51,183 bases of DNA from Gammaproteobacteria bacterium RIFCSPHIGHO2_12_FULL_41_20 (GTDB taxonomy: Bacteria; Pseudomonadota; Gammaproteobacteria; DSM-16500), in assembly GCA_001801575.1 (NCBI GenBank), contig MGYC01000031.1, positions 1 to 51,183 of the forward strand, written 5' to 3'. The notes beneath the pieces are model-generated. The model did not search any database and was not told where the DNA came from. It saw nothing but the letters and a program-made list of their open reading frames with translations. The position numbers were made by a program, and so were the translations under genes. Positions 34,718 to 43,055 of the stretch are shown in pieces. The first letter of the stretch is position 1. Every line of letters begins with the position of its first letter.

Positions 34718-35484
34718 CGTCCGAAGCTATTATTGAAATAAAAAATCTGAAAATTAAATTTGGCGCTACTTGGGTACACAATGGATTAGATCTTACGGTG
34801 TATCGTGGAGAAATATTAGGTGTTGTTGGTGGCAGTGGTTCTGGTAAGACGACATTATTACGTGAAATGTTGATGTTGCAACCTCCTACTACAGGTTCAA
34901 TCAAGATATTTAATCAGGAGATGACTGCCGCATCTCCATCTACTTTGCTTCAGGTACAGCAGCGTTGGGGTGTTTTGTTTCAGCAGAATGCTTTGTTTAG
35001 CTCGCTTACTGTTTTAGAAAATGTTGCTTTTTCTTTACATGAATACACTAAATTGGCCGCAGATATCATTGAAGAATTAGCTTTATTAAAAATTTTATCA
35101 GTTGGATTACCTGTGAGTGCGGCTGTTAAGTATCCAGCTGAACTAAGTGGAGGCATGCAAAAGCGTGCTGCTTTAGCACGTGCAATTGCTTTAGATCCAG
35201 AATTAATCTTTCTTGATGAACCAACCAGTGGCCTAGATCCGGATAGTGCAGCTGGACTTGATGAGTTAATATTGAATCTACAATCAACTATGGGGCTAAC
35301 TATTGTTATGATTACCCATGATTTAGATAGCCTTTGGTGTACGACTGACCGCGTTGCATTTTTAGGGGAAGGCAAGGTATTGTGTGTAGAGCCTATTGAA
35401 AAACTGGTTAAAAATACGCATCCATTAATTAAAGAATTCTTTCACGGGACTAGGGGACGCATAGTAGAGGGGATATATAAATAA
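34714..35484 (+). CDS. mlaF: MCE lipid transporter ATPase
   Basis: ABC ATPase energising the MCE complex. Walker A is GGSGSGKTTLLRE, the Q-loop lies in VLFQQNALFSSLTV, the signature is LSGGMQKRAALARAIA, Walker B is ELIFLDEPTSGLDPDS, and the switch His is in MITHDLDSLW. Length 256 is usual. The stop overlaps the MCE gene start by one base (TAATG), so the operon is coupled. Confidence 0.94.
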   Translation: MTSEAIIEIKNLKIKFGATWVHNGLDLTVYRGEILGVVGGSGSGKTTLLREMLMLQPPTTGSIKIFNQEMTAASPSTLLQVQQRWGVLFQQNALFSSLTVLENVAFSLHEYTKLAADIIEELALLKILSVGLPVSAAVKYPAELSGGMQKRAALARAIALDPELIFLDEPTSGLDPDSAAGLDELILNLQSTMGLTIVMITHDLDSLWCTTDRVAFLGEGKVLCVEPIEKLVKNTHPLIKEFFHGTRGRIVEGIYK

Positions 35485-36206
35485 TGGAAACCAATATTAA
35501 TTATGCTGCAGTAGGTATTTTTGTTATTGCACTTCTTGCTTCTATTATATTTGCGATTATTTGGCTGTCTTCTGGTCTTTATACAGGTATACAATATAAG
35601 ACTTACGCTGTTTATATGAAAGAATCTGTCAGTGGCCTTGGTCTAGATGCACCCGTTGAATATAATGGTGTGAATGTTGGTAATGTAACTAGCATACAAA
35701 TTGATCATCATAATCCACGGTTAGTTGAGTTGTTATTAAAAATAGAAAACGATACACCTGTTACTAGAGGAACAAGAGCAAAATTAGATGTAAGAGCATT
35801 AAGTGGGATAGCATATATTCAGTTAGTAGATAAGGGAGCGGATATGTCGCCATTGATAAAGTTTCCAGGTCAACCTTATCCTATTATTAATACTACACCC
35901 TCATTATTAGTGCGCCTCGATACTGCTTTGACACAAATTAGTAATAATTTTCATCAGTTGAGTGATTCAGTGCGAGAATTATTAGATAAAGATAATTTAC
36001 GTGCTTTTAAGGAGATTTTACGTTCTAGCCAAGAAACCATACAATTACTAGAAACACAAACTATACCTGTGACTAATCAAGTAATGTCAAATATGGATAC
36101 TATTACGGATGGGTTTGCTGATGTGTTAGCTGAAATTAAACAAAATCCTTCCTTGTTGATTCGCGGTAAGCAACAAATACCATTTGGCCCCGGAGAAAAA
36201 CAGTGA
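35484..36206 (+). CDS. mlaD: MCE-domain lipid-binding protein (MlaD-like)
   Basis: Periplasmic substrate-binding ring subunit anchored by one N-terminal membrane helix (about 7-29). The MCE domain follows: YMKESVSGLGLDAPVEYNGV, GNVTSIQIDHHNPRLVELLL, and SGIAYIQLVDKGAD. A C-terminal helical region (residues about 150-215) is coiled-coil-like. Length 240 lies between E. coli MlaD (183) and the longer MCE proteins. The lipoprotein gene starts by GTGA overlap with its stop. Confidence 0.92.
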   Translation: METNINYAAVGIFVIALLASIIFAIIWLSSGLYTGIQYKTYAVYMKESVSGLGLDAPVEYNGVNVGNVTSIQIDHHNPRLVELLLKIENDTPVTRGTRAKLDVRALSGIAYIQLVDKGADMSPLIKFPGQPYPIINTTPSLLVRLDTALTQISNNFHQLSDSVRELLDKDNLRAFKEILRSSQETIQLLETQTIPVTNQVMSNMDTITDGFADVLAEIKQNPSLLIRGKQQIPFGPGEKQ

Positions 36207-36838
36207 TAGGCAATCTACGAGCAATATGGATTTTATATGTAGGGATAAAAAATGCATTTGTTTTATTTATAGCGACTTTATTATTTAGTTGTTCTGTTTT
36301 TTCTCCAGTTAAAACAGAGCCGGTAAATACCTATGTATTAAATACTATACCTCAACCTATTACTAAATATTCTCCTCAACATATTAATCTTTTAATTACT
36401 CAACCAACAGGGAATAGCTTATATAGTACATCACAAATGGTATATAGTGATCGACCTTACCAGGTGGCCTATTTTGTTAAAAATCGTTGGGCAGAATCAC
36501 CAATAAAAATGTTACAGTTGCTTATGGTTCGCACCTTGCAGAATACCCACTATTTTTATGCGGTTAATTCTGTACCCGCCATGGGAAATTATAATTATGT
36601 GTTAAACACGCAATTAATTGAGTTACGTCAAGTTTTTGCTATGCATCGAAGTTATCTGCACTTAACTATTCGCGTGCAAGTCATTAATGTAGCTACGAAT
36701 CAAGTAATAGGACGTAGGGAATTTTCTATTATTGAACCTGTACCTCAAGCTAGTCCTTATGGTGGAGTCATTGCTGCAAATCGGGCTATGGCCAAGTTCT
36801 TGAAACAATTATCTAATTTTTGTTTGCAAGTTATTTAA
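36203..36838 (+). CDS. ABC-type transport auxiliary lipoprotein (PqiC-like)
   Basis: Outer-membrane lipoprotein partner of the MCE system, with lipobox LLFSC and later TEPVNTYVLNTIP, INLLITQPTGNSLYSTSQMV and YAVNSVPAMGNYNYVLNTQL, all typical of the PqiC/YmbA family. The GTG start overlaps the previous stop (GTGA). Here it replaces the soluble MlaC carrier and the MlaA outer-membrane protein of E. coli, which are not in this operon. The gene ends the four-gene unit. Confidence 0.85.
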   Translation: MIGNLRAIWILYVGIKNAFVLFIATLLFSCSVFSPVKTEPVNTYVLNTIPQPITKYSPQHINLLITQPTGNSLYSTSQMVYSDRPYQVAYFVKNRWAESPIKMLQLLMVRTLQNTHYFYAVNSVPAMGNYNYVLNTQLIELRQVFAMHRSYLHLTIRVQVINVATNQVIGRREFSIIEPVPQASPYGGVIAANRAMAKFLKQLSNFCLQVI

Positions 36839-36973
36839 CCAGTAGTATCTTGTACACGACTAGTGTGATCGGAAGAATATTTTCCAGGGTTTATCCCAAC
36901 TAGTAATAGCGAAGAGTTTGGTATACCTTTAAAAATGAAGCATATTCACTTCGTTTTTTTTAAGGAGCAGAAC

Positions 36974-37120
36974 ATGGGTAAGGATAATTGGCAACAACCA
37001 CAACGTCCACAACAGCATCAACAACAACCACAACGTCCACAACAACCACAACGTCCACAACAGCAACAAAACCCTAATAAACCAGGAGGCAATCAACAAG
37101 TTCCTCCAGATAAGCGATAA
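36974..37120 (+). CDS. Short Gln/Pro-rich repetitive protein
   Basis: 48 residues after an AAGGAG Shine-Dalgarno. Almost the whole body is copies of PQRPQQ with Gln spacers, ending NPNKPGGNQQVPPDKR. The DNA has tandem copies of CCACAACGTCCACAACA. No function known; it is disordered and basic. An upstream in-frame ATG at 36935 would add 13 residues but has no Shine-Dalgarno sequence. Gln/Pro runs can be unstable in copy number. Confidence 0.55.
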   Translation: MGKDNWQQPQRPQQHQQQPQRPQQPQRPQQQQNPNKPGGNQQVPPDKR

Positions 37121-37171
37121 ATCATGTTTAAGAGGCGTTATTATTGTTAGTTGTTGTAAGAGGTAGCAATT

Positions 37172-37321
37172 ATGTCTGAGTTATTTCTTCTAATGGTTGC
37201 AGTGATTTTTCAGTTAATATTCTATGCGTTTTCTAATACTATACAATTACAAGAAATTTATGATAATAGCGCCAAATTTTTACGGAGAAGAAAATCATGC
37301 ATAAAGAATTTAAAAAATTAG
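37172..37321 (+). CDS. Small membrane protein (49 aa), possible
   Basis: ATG preceded by AAGAGG at 8 bases. It starts with a hydrophobic segment (LFLLMVAVIFQLIFYAF, residues 4-20) and has a basic tail (FLRRRKS). Its end overlaps the next gene by 25 bp in another frame. There is no family I know. It fills the gap between the Gln/Pro-rich and glycine-zipper genes and has good start signals, but could also be chance. Confidence 0.4.
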   Translation: MSELFLLMVAVIFQLIFYAFSNTIQLQEIYDNSAKFLRRRKSCIKNLKN

Positions 37322-37749
37322 TGGTTTGCTTAGTTAGTGTTAGCTTGGTTGGTTGTGCTAATACGAGCAAACAAGATGTAGGAACAGTAACAGGGGCGGT
37401 AGCCGGGGGTTTATTAGGTAGTGTTTTTGGGCAAGGTGGAGGTAAAGTGCTTGCCGTTGGTATTGGTGCTGTAGCTGGTGCGTTTATTGGTCATGCTATT
37501 GGTAAATCCATGGATGAGACAGATAAGATGCAAATGTCACAGGCACTAAATAATCCAAATGGTAAATCTACATCATGGACTAATAAAAGTACTGGCACTA
37601 TTTACAAAGTGACACCAGTAAAGACTGTTACTGTTGATGGCAATCCTTATTGTCGTAAGTATCGTGCAACAGCATATATTGATGGCAAAAAACAACAAAT
37701 TTATGGCACGGCTTGTCGTCAAAAAGATGGGGCATGGCAAACGATGTAG
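37297..37749 (+). CDS. Glycine-zipper lipoprotein, 17-kDa surface antigen type
   Basis: Outer-membrane lipoprotein of the Rickettsia 17-kDa antigen family. The signal ends at VGC (residue 20). The glycine zipper has two parts, TVTGAVAGGLLGSVFGQGGG and VGIGAVAGAFIGHAIGKSMD, each a hairpin of small residues. The C-terminal part is a beta-domain with two Cys (NPYCRKY and TACRQKD). Members anchor or stabilise the envelope. AAGAAA before the ATG is a weak Shine-Dalgarno sequence. Confidence 0.9.
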   Translation: MHKEFKKLVVCLVSVSLVGCANTSKQDVGTVTGAVAGGLLGSVFGQGGGKVLAVGIGAVAGAFIGHAIGKSMDETDKMQMSQALNNPNGKSTSWTNKSTGTIYKVTPVKTVTVDGNPYCRKYRATAYIDGKKQQIYGTACRQKDGAWQTM

Positions 37750-37752
37750 TAT

Positions 37753-38088
37753 TTATTTTTTCCCCTCTTTTTCATCTTTTAGAACACTTGCCCAACGGGA
37801 AGGAGGCATGCCGGCTGGTTTAGGTGTAGTAGAAAAGGGGGATGGGCTAGAAGATGTAGAAGTAGTTTGCATGCTAGAAGTTTGTGTGCTGGTTGTGCTA
37901 AGCGAGTCTTGGTTTTTTTCTTCCAACACTGTATGCCCGTCATAAATGCGATACGTTACTCGGACTTTTAATCTTCGATCTGCTTCCAATTTATTATCAA
38001 CAAATAGTCTTGCATCGCTTATTTTGCTGAATTCTGCGCAGGGAATATCTGAGCCGCCAACATATTGTTCAGTTACTTTGTATCGCAT
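37753..38088 (-). CDS. Small hypothetical protein with Ser/Thr-rich tail
   Basis: 111 residues. The first about 60 form a compact alpha/beta unit (RYKVTEQYVGGSDIPCAEF, then KLEADRRLKVRVTYRIYDG), which resembles short conserved proteins in related gammaproteobacteria. The rest is a low-complexity Ser/Thr/Pro tail and a basic end. No signal peptide. The function is unknown. It converges with the lipoprotein gene (3 bp). Confidence 0.6.
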   Translation of the reverse strand: MRYKVTEQYVGGSDIPCAEFSKISDARLFVDNKLEADRRLKVRVTYRIYDGHTVLEEKNQDSLSTTSTQTSSMQTTSTSSSPSPFSTTPKPAGMPPSRWASVLKDEKEGKK

Positions 38089-38136
38089 AAAGTTCTTCTC
38101 TTAATAATATTTGATGATTATCAACGTTGTCTATTA

Positions 38137-38242
38137 AACCTAGAAATGACGACTGATTCGCGGTTTTAAACATAGCACCTTGACCGATCTCAATCAATCC
38201 GCTACGTTTATAAAACTCGCATCCAACCGCCGTTTCTAGGTT
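38137..38242. mobile_element. 106-bp palindromic element of the TTTAAAACTCG repeat family
   Basis: The left end AACCTAGAAA (continuing to GTTTTAAA) is the inverse of the right end TTTCTAGGTT. The inner part GATCTCAATCAATCCGCTACG also occurs near 49958. Together they look like a small inverted-repeat element, perhaps a non-autonomous transposon. It lies in the 291-bp gap before the Nudix gene; nothing else is visible there except the probable promoters. Confidence 0.65.
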
Positions 38243-38379
38243 AAACTATGCTTCTTGGATAAGCACGGGTAATGTAGCAGTAGTATCCTACTTTTTACAA
38301 GTTTTTGATTTCATGTGTAGGCCATAGCCTTATGATAAGATACAATAGGTTGTACTAGAAATTTACAAGAAAAATCACT

Positions 38380-38784
38380 ATGGCATTTGATGACTTTTTT
38401 CGTTTAAGCGCCCATGCAGTTTTTACTAATAATCAAGGGCGAGTACTACTATTAAAAGCTACCTATGCTGAATTGCGTTGGGGGTTACCTGGAGGCTCTA
38501 TTGATCCAGGAGAGACAGTACATGAAACTTTGGTGCGTGAGTGCAAAGAAGAATTAGGAGTGGATATCAAAATACTGTATATGAGTGGTATTTATTTCCA
38601 TCATATTCATAATACGCATGCTTGTGTATTTCGCTGCGAAATGCCTAAAGATAGCCCTATTATCTTGAGCACAGAACATTCAGAATATCGCTATTTTAGC
38701 CTTGAAGAGATGAATGAAGTGCAACGTCAGCGCGTGCAAGATTGTTTGCAATTTGATGGTACAATAAAAAGTGCAAAATTCTAA
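38380..38784 (+). CDS. Nudix hydrolase
   Basis: 134 residues. The Nudix box GGSIDPGETVHETLVRECKE (extended by ELGV) is intact with its metal-binding glutamates. Nudix proteins hydrolyse nucleoside diphosphate derivatives, often for housecleaning or nucleotide sugar turnover; the substrate here is not readable. The gene lies 18 bp before queC. Confidence 0.92.
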   Translation: MAFDDFFRLSAHAVFTNNQGRVLLLKATYAELRWGLPGGSIDPGETVHETLVRECKEELGVDIKILYMSGIYFHHIHNTHACVFRCEMPKDSPIILSTEHSEYRYFSLEEMNEVQRQRVQDCLQFDGTIKSAKF

Positions 38785-38802
38785 TAATATTTCGGTGTGT
38801 TA

Positions 38803-39492
38803 ATGCAAAAAAAATCTATTGTAGTCCACTCGGGTGGAATGGATTCTTCTTTATGCTTGGCATTGGCGATAAGGGATTTTGATGCTAATAATGTACTAAG
38901 CATATCCTTTTCTTATGGGCAAAGACATGCGGCTGAACTTATGCGAGCACAGAGAATCTGCCAAGCATGGCATGTTGATCATGTTATTTTGGATATCCCT
39001 TGTTTGCAAAAGATCACAGATAATGCCTTGATTAATGCGAACCGAGAAATTACCGTTAATACGGATGGGACACCGAGTACCTTAGTGGTGGGACGGAATG
39101 GTTTAATGGCAAGGTTAGCGGCAATACATGCAAATTACTTAGGCGCTGATTTTATTTATATGGGCGTGATTGAAGTAGAGTCAGCAAATTCCGGTTATCG
39201 TGATTGTAAACGTTCTTATATCGATTTACTGCAAGATATTTTACGCATAGATTTAGCTAATCCTAGTTTTGAAATACGTACGCCTCTAATTTATATGACA
39301 AAATATGCGACGATGGAGTTGGGATACCAATTAGGCGTGTTAGAGTTTTTATTACAAGAAGCGATCACGTGTTATCGTGGTGTGGCTAATATGGGGTGTC
39401 AACAATGTTCCGCTTGTCATTTGCGTAATACGGGTATTCGTGAGTTTTTGCAGCATCATCCTGAGTTTGTGATGCCGTATGATTTTATATAA
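38803..39492 (+). CDS. queC: 7-cyano-7-deazaguanine synthase QueC
   Basis: Makes preQ0 in queuosine tRNA modification. The PP-loop SGGMDSSLCLA follows the start; FSYGQRHAAELMRAQ and VGRNGLMARLAAIHA are conserved in the middle, and the zinc site is CYRGVANMGCQQCSACHLR, with four Cys. A GTG two codons earlier is in frame, but the ATG is normal for the family. No other queuosine gene is in the window. Confidence 0.93.
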   Translation: MQKKSIVVHSGGMDSSLCLALAIRDFDANNVLSISFSYGQRHAAELMRAQRICQAWHVDHVILDIPCLQKITDNALINANREITVNTDGTPSTLVVGRNGLMARLAAIHANYLGADFIYMGVIEVESANSGYRDCKRSYIDLLQDILRIDLANPSFEIRTPLIYMTKYATMELGYQLGVLEFLLQEAITCYRGVANMGCQQCSACHLRNTGIREFLQHHPEFVMPYDFI

Positions 39493-39510
39493 TGGTGTGA
39501 AGTTTACTAA

Positions 39511-39586
39511 AATTTCCAAAGCTCCGCTAACATAGTTGTTATCCGTTAGTGAAAGATGACAATCATGTTAGCAGTAGAAATTTCTA
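39511..39586. repeat. Imperfect hairpin between convergent genes
   Basis: Nested arms AAATTTC and GAAATTT, and GCTAACAT with ATGTTAGC (39526-39533 and 39565-39572), flank a loop of about 30 bp. It lies exactly in the convergent gap between queC and the carbonic anhydrase. It could end transcription from both sides, though no T-run of length is present. Confidence 0.4.
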
Positions 39587-40192
39587 TTAAAAATCTAATG
39601 GTTGAAAGGTATTTTTTGTCTGCAAGTAAGTGAAAATCTGGCCATATTTAATGTCAAAATACCATAGATGAATAATGAGTTCTTGTTGCATGATTTTCTC
39701 ACTGATCCATGGAAAGGTCAGGCAGTTTTGATAAGATTGCTTAAGTGCTAATTTGGCATAATCATCAGCATGTTGTAGTGCGGTATCTTCAGGTTTAATA
39801 ATGGATACCCAATTAGTTATGAAATCATTTTTTGTTATATTGTTGTTAAGTAATGCTTGAATACCGCCGCATTGGCTATGCCCAAATAAGATTAAATGTT
39901 TTACTTTTAGAAAACATATTCCAAATTCTAAAGCAGCACTAGTACCATGATAGGCTCCGTCTTTTTCATAAGGCGGTATAATATTTGCTACATTACGTAC
40001 AACAAATAAATCTCCAGGATCACATTGGAGGATTAACGCAGGGTCAACTCGTGAATCACAACAAGATATGACCATGACTTGTGGTTGCTGACCATAATGG
40101 GCAAGATAATGCATAATGGATTGATCGCCGAGAGCATATTTCTTTCGAAACGATTGGTAACCTTGTAATAATTTTTTAAGGCTGTTTTCCAT
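39587..40192 (-). CDS. Beta-carbonic anhydrase
   Basis: Zinc enzyme interconverting CO2 and bicarbonate. The motif CDSRVDP has the zinc Cys45 and Asp47-type pair, and HSQCGGI gives His105 and Cys108; all metal ligands are present. GDLFVVRNVANIIPPYE and SAALEFGICFLKVKHLIL complete the beta-class signature. Length 201 is normal. Converges with queC. Confidence 0.94.
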   Translation of the reverse strand: MENSLKKLLQGYQSFRKKYALGDQSIMHYLAHYGQQPQVMVISCCDSRVDPALILQCDPGDLFVVRNVANIIPPYEKDGAYHGTSAALEFGICFLKVKHLILFGHSQCGGIQALLNNNITKNDFITNWVSIIKPEDTALQHADDYAKLALKQSYQNCLTFPWISEKIMQQELIIHLWYFDIKYGQIFTYLQTKNTFQPLDF

Positions 40193-40227
40193 AAGTATCT
40201 CTGATATGCTGTTAACAATATTATACT

Positions 40228-40374
40228 ACAGGAGTTCCCGCTGAACATGAGAGTTTGTCATTGCGAGGCCTACATTTTTTGCGACGTAGCAATCCAAAGT
40301 GTACAAAAACTGGATTGCTGCGCCCTGTAAAGAACACAGGGCTTGCAATGACGACACGTCAGCGAAACTCCTGT
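40228..40374. mobile_element. 147-bp palindromic MITE-like element
   Basis: The ends ACAGGAGTT(C)CCGCTGA and its inverse TCAGCGAAACTCCTGT pair. Inside, TGTCATTGCGAGG pairs with TTGCAATGACGA, and GCAATCCAAAGTG with CTGGATTGC. So almost the whole length folds into one long hairpin. It separates the carbonic anhydrase from the following gene and may hold promoter parts. No coding frame inside. Similar sequences (GGATTGC...GCAATGACG) occur in several intracellular bacteria, to my knowledge. Confidence 0.75.
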
Positions 40375-40430
40375 GAGATAGTCTTTCAAAAATTTGAACT
40401 GCCTGGCAAAGTAAATTAAAGGAATGTCGA

Positions 40431-42497
40431 GTGAAATGGCTTGGAAGTCCATGGCGGCGCTGGTTATTTATAGTGGGATTTTTTTCTTGTTTAGCTGCTA
40501 TATTAATTGCGCCTATTTCTTCTGGCATGGTTATTCCAGGGTTGGCAGATTATATCAATCACCTGGCTGCTATTATTCAAGCTAAACTAGCCTTGGCTGA
40601 AGGGCAGTTTCCTTTACGTGTTGCGCCATTGGAACAAATGGGATTTCGCTATCCTTATTATCAATTTTATTCACCGTCTAGTTTTACGTTTTCAGCACTT
40701 ATTTACCAATGGTTAACGCCAGACAATCCACTTACTGCATTTAGAATCTCCTTATGGTGCGCTCTAGTGGTTGGTGGAATTTATATGTATAGATTGGCCT
40801 ATTGGTTAGTACAGTCACGACCCGCTGCGCTGCTAGCTAGTGTTATTTATCTTACCGCTCCTTATTATATTATTGTGTTAGATCATTTAGGTAATTTAAA
40901 CGAAGCGATGGCGCTGGGAATACTGCCAGCTGTTTTATATTATACAATTCAGCGTTATTTATATCCTGCCTCCCATAAAATTTTACTACAAGTTGCTTTA
41001 GCTTGGTATCTACTGATTACTATACATATTATTACTTTTATTTATTCTTCTTTTTTTATAGGTATTTTATTATTAGGCATTACATTAAAAAATCGTCGCC
41101 ATTGGTCTAATTTTTTACGAGTTATTATTGCTTATGCTTTTGGCTGTTTGCTAGCTATGTGGTTTTTGACACCTATTTTTATGTTGAAAAAATATTTTGT
41201 TATGAGCGATACCTTTAGTAACGTAGCGCATTTTGCTGACTTTTCCCCACTGCTTTCTTATTTATTATCCCCTACAGTTACTGTTCATGAAGTAAGTAAC
41301 TCTGCACTAATCAGCATTCATCCAGCAGTGGGTTGGCCTATTTTGATACCCGCAGCTATCTGTAGTTATGTTTTTTTTAGAAAATTCCATTCTAAAAATA
41401 AACGTGCAGATTATTGGATGCCATTTTTATTATTATTATTTTTTATTGTTTTTATGCTTATTTGGTTACCTATTAATTTCATGTACTGGTTACCAAAAGT
41501 ATTATTAGTTGGCCAATATAGCTGGCGCTTGTTAGGGCAAATTATTTGGATTGGTGCATTACTCGCGGCTTGGGCAATTTCTTGGGTGTTTAATTCTGCC
41601 ATTTATACGCGACATGCTGTTTTTAGTTTTTTTGTTGTCATGCTGGCTGCTAGCCCGTGGTTCCCTGTACCGCCACATTCTAATATGAACTTAGAAAAAT
41701 TTATTAAGCGGCCATTACTTATATATAATAATAATGGCTATGCGATTAACTTTAATAAATATACGCAGTTTGTTGATAACATTGACAGTATGTTACTTTA
41801 TTCTTTGATGCAACAAGCTACTTTGCCGTTGAACACACCTTATATTATTCCCCAGTCTTTGTTAAAACTTGCTGCTGCGCCGTTTATTTCTATACAGGGA
41901 GAGATTCCTTCTCGACTGCATCAATACAGGTTGATAGCAGGGTTAAATGGAGAAAAATTGGCGACTTATAAGCTACAACCAGGGTTATTTCGCTGGGATA
42001 TCCCTTTATATTCTTTGCCCAACCAATGGAGTCTGCAAAATAATTTCATCATTAAAATTAGCCCTGATACAAGAAAAACACTTATTCCTATTACCCGAGT
42101 GATGTTATCTGGATTTATGAAGCATGCAGAAACTATAGATGTGAAAGAAATTATGCCCTATTGTCAACAGAAGAAAACGATTACGCAATGTAAAATATTT
42201 GTGCCGTCTACTGTGCGATTACTGGAGTTACCTATTTTGTATTATCCAAAACTCTTACATATTACATTAAATGGTCATTCGGTACTTTATCAGAGCGTAC
42301 TCTATCAGAATAATTTAATTGCTGCTGTTACTCCACAACGTGGTCAGATCAATACTATAGATATCCAGTTTTGTGGTTTAGTGTGGGCAAATCACATAAG
42401 TTTATGTGCATGGGGATTATTTGTAGTTATCAGTATTATGACAGCTATGCTATATTTGCGACGATTTTTCTCCTCTCTCTTTATCGATCTGGGCTAG
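40431..42497 (+). CDS. Large polytopic membrane protein, GT-C glycosyltransferase-like
   Basis: 688 residues with about 11-12 membrane segments in the first 410, a large extracytoplasmic domain (about 415-655), and a final helix. The first loop contains GLADYINHLAAIIQAKLA and RYPYYQFYSPSSFTF, typical of GT-C-type and related lipid-linked sugar transferases, where an acidic residue in loop 1 is catalytic. Sugar or function not known. It has a GTG start with AAGGA 7 bases before. Its last 17 bp overlap the convergent small-GTPase-like gene. Confidence 0.7.
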   Translation: MKWLGSPWRRWLFIVGFFSCLAAILIAPISSGMVIPGLADYINHLAAIIQAKLALAEGQFPLRVAPLEQMGFRYPYYQFYSPSSFTFSALIYQWLTPDNPLTAFRISLWCALVVGGIYMYRLAYWLVQSRPAALLASVIYLTAPYYIIVLDHLGNLNEAMALGILPAVLYYTIQRYLYPASHKILLQVALAWYLLITIHIITFIYSSFFIGILLLGITLKNRRHWSNFLRVIIAYAFGCLLAMWFLTPIFMLKKYFVMSDTFSNVAHFADFSPLLSYLLSPTVTVHEVSNSALISIHPAVGWPILIPAAICSYVFFRKFHSKNKRADYWMPFLLLLFFIVFMLIWLPINFMYWLPKVLLVGQYSWRLLGQIIWIGALLAAWAISWVFNSAIYTRHAVFSFFVVMLAASPWFPVPPHSNMNLEKFIKRPLLIYNNNGYAINFNKYTQFVDNIDSMLLYSLMQQATLPLNTPYIIPQSLLKLAAAPFISIQGEIPSRLHQYRLIAGLNGEKLATYKLQPGLFRWDIPLYSLPNQWSLQNNFIIKISPDTRKTLIPITRVMLSGFMKHAETIDVKEIMPYCQQKKTITQCKIFVPSTVRLLELPILYYPKLLHITLNGHSVLYQSVLYQNNLIAAVTPQRGQINTIDIQFCGLVWANHISLCAWGLFVVISIMTAMLYLRRFFSSLFIDLG

Positions 42498-42939
42498 GAT
42501 GTAGCCGAGATGAAGATTGACGACTAATGCGGATGATTTCCGCGAGGCACGTACCTTGAGGATCGTTTATATTAACCACACTATATCCTTTTTCAGCGGC
42601 AAGCGTTTTTGTGTCATTGTTATTGACTACTACAGCAATAGGCGTTTTTATTTCTTTTGTTGCACTTGATAGGCGCAATAACTCGTCTGTATCTTTAGCA
42701 CATAGTAAAACAATGTTGGCACTACCTACAGAAGTCGGCATAAACGTTCTAAAGCGCTGTTGACCGCTTTGGCTAGAAATTTGTAGGGTGATATCCTCAT
42801 GTTCTGAGAATCCCAACATCATTCCAGTTATTTGTGCTCCTTCCCTTATATTGCTCGCTAATTGCTTAAAGCAACTAGCTTTATACTCTTCATCCGTTCC
42901 AATTAAAAATACCTTTAGTGTAGGACGTGTGCTAGACAT
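42481..42939 (-). CDS. Degenerate Rab/Ras-like GTPase-fold protein
   Basis: 152 residues which line up with eukaryotic Rab proteins: KVFLIGTDEEYKASCF at the P-loop place (8-23), ITGMMLGFSEHEDITLQI at the switch I/beta2-3 place, SGQQRFRTFMPTSVGSAN at the switch II place (58-75; Rab has AGQERFR), VVVNNND at the NKxD place (103-109), and VVNIND at the last motif. The key residues GKS, DTAG and NKxD are not all there: Gly-Lys-Ser is Tyr-Lys-Ala, and Asp before AGQ is missing. It probably does not hydrolyse GTP. No signal peptide; Ser/Pro-rich tail. GGAG lies eight bases before the ATG. Confidence 0.6.
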   Translation of the reverse strand: MSSTRPTLKVFLIGTDEEYKASCFKQLASNIREGAQITGMMLGFSEHEDITLQISSQSGQQRFRTFMPTSVGSANIVLLCAKDTDELLRLSSATKEIKTPIAVVVNNNDTKTLAAEKGYSVVNINDPQGTCLAEIIRISRQSSSRLHPSPDR

Positions 42940-43055
42940 AAGCCATTCTCCGCGCTAATTTTATGTGTATCTAATGAAAATATAACACAAAAACACAATA
43001 ACACATGCGTAGAATGGATAAAAAAATAACCTAAATAAAGCGTTTGACGTTTATT

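Noticed and set aside
36989-37070. CRISPR-like direct repeats
   Set aside because: The short repeats are in-frame PQRPQQ codons of a small protein, without unique spacers of even length.
40226-40528. Minus-strand frames across the 147-bp palindrome
   Set aside because: They read through the palindromic repeat and the start of the membrane protein gene; the amino-acid order has no family likeness.
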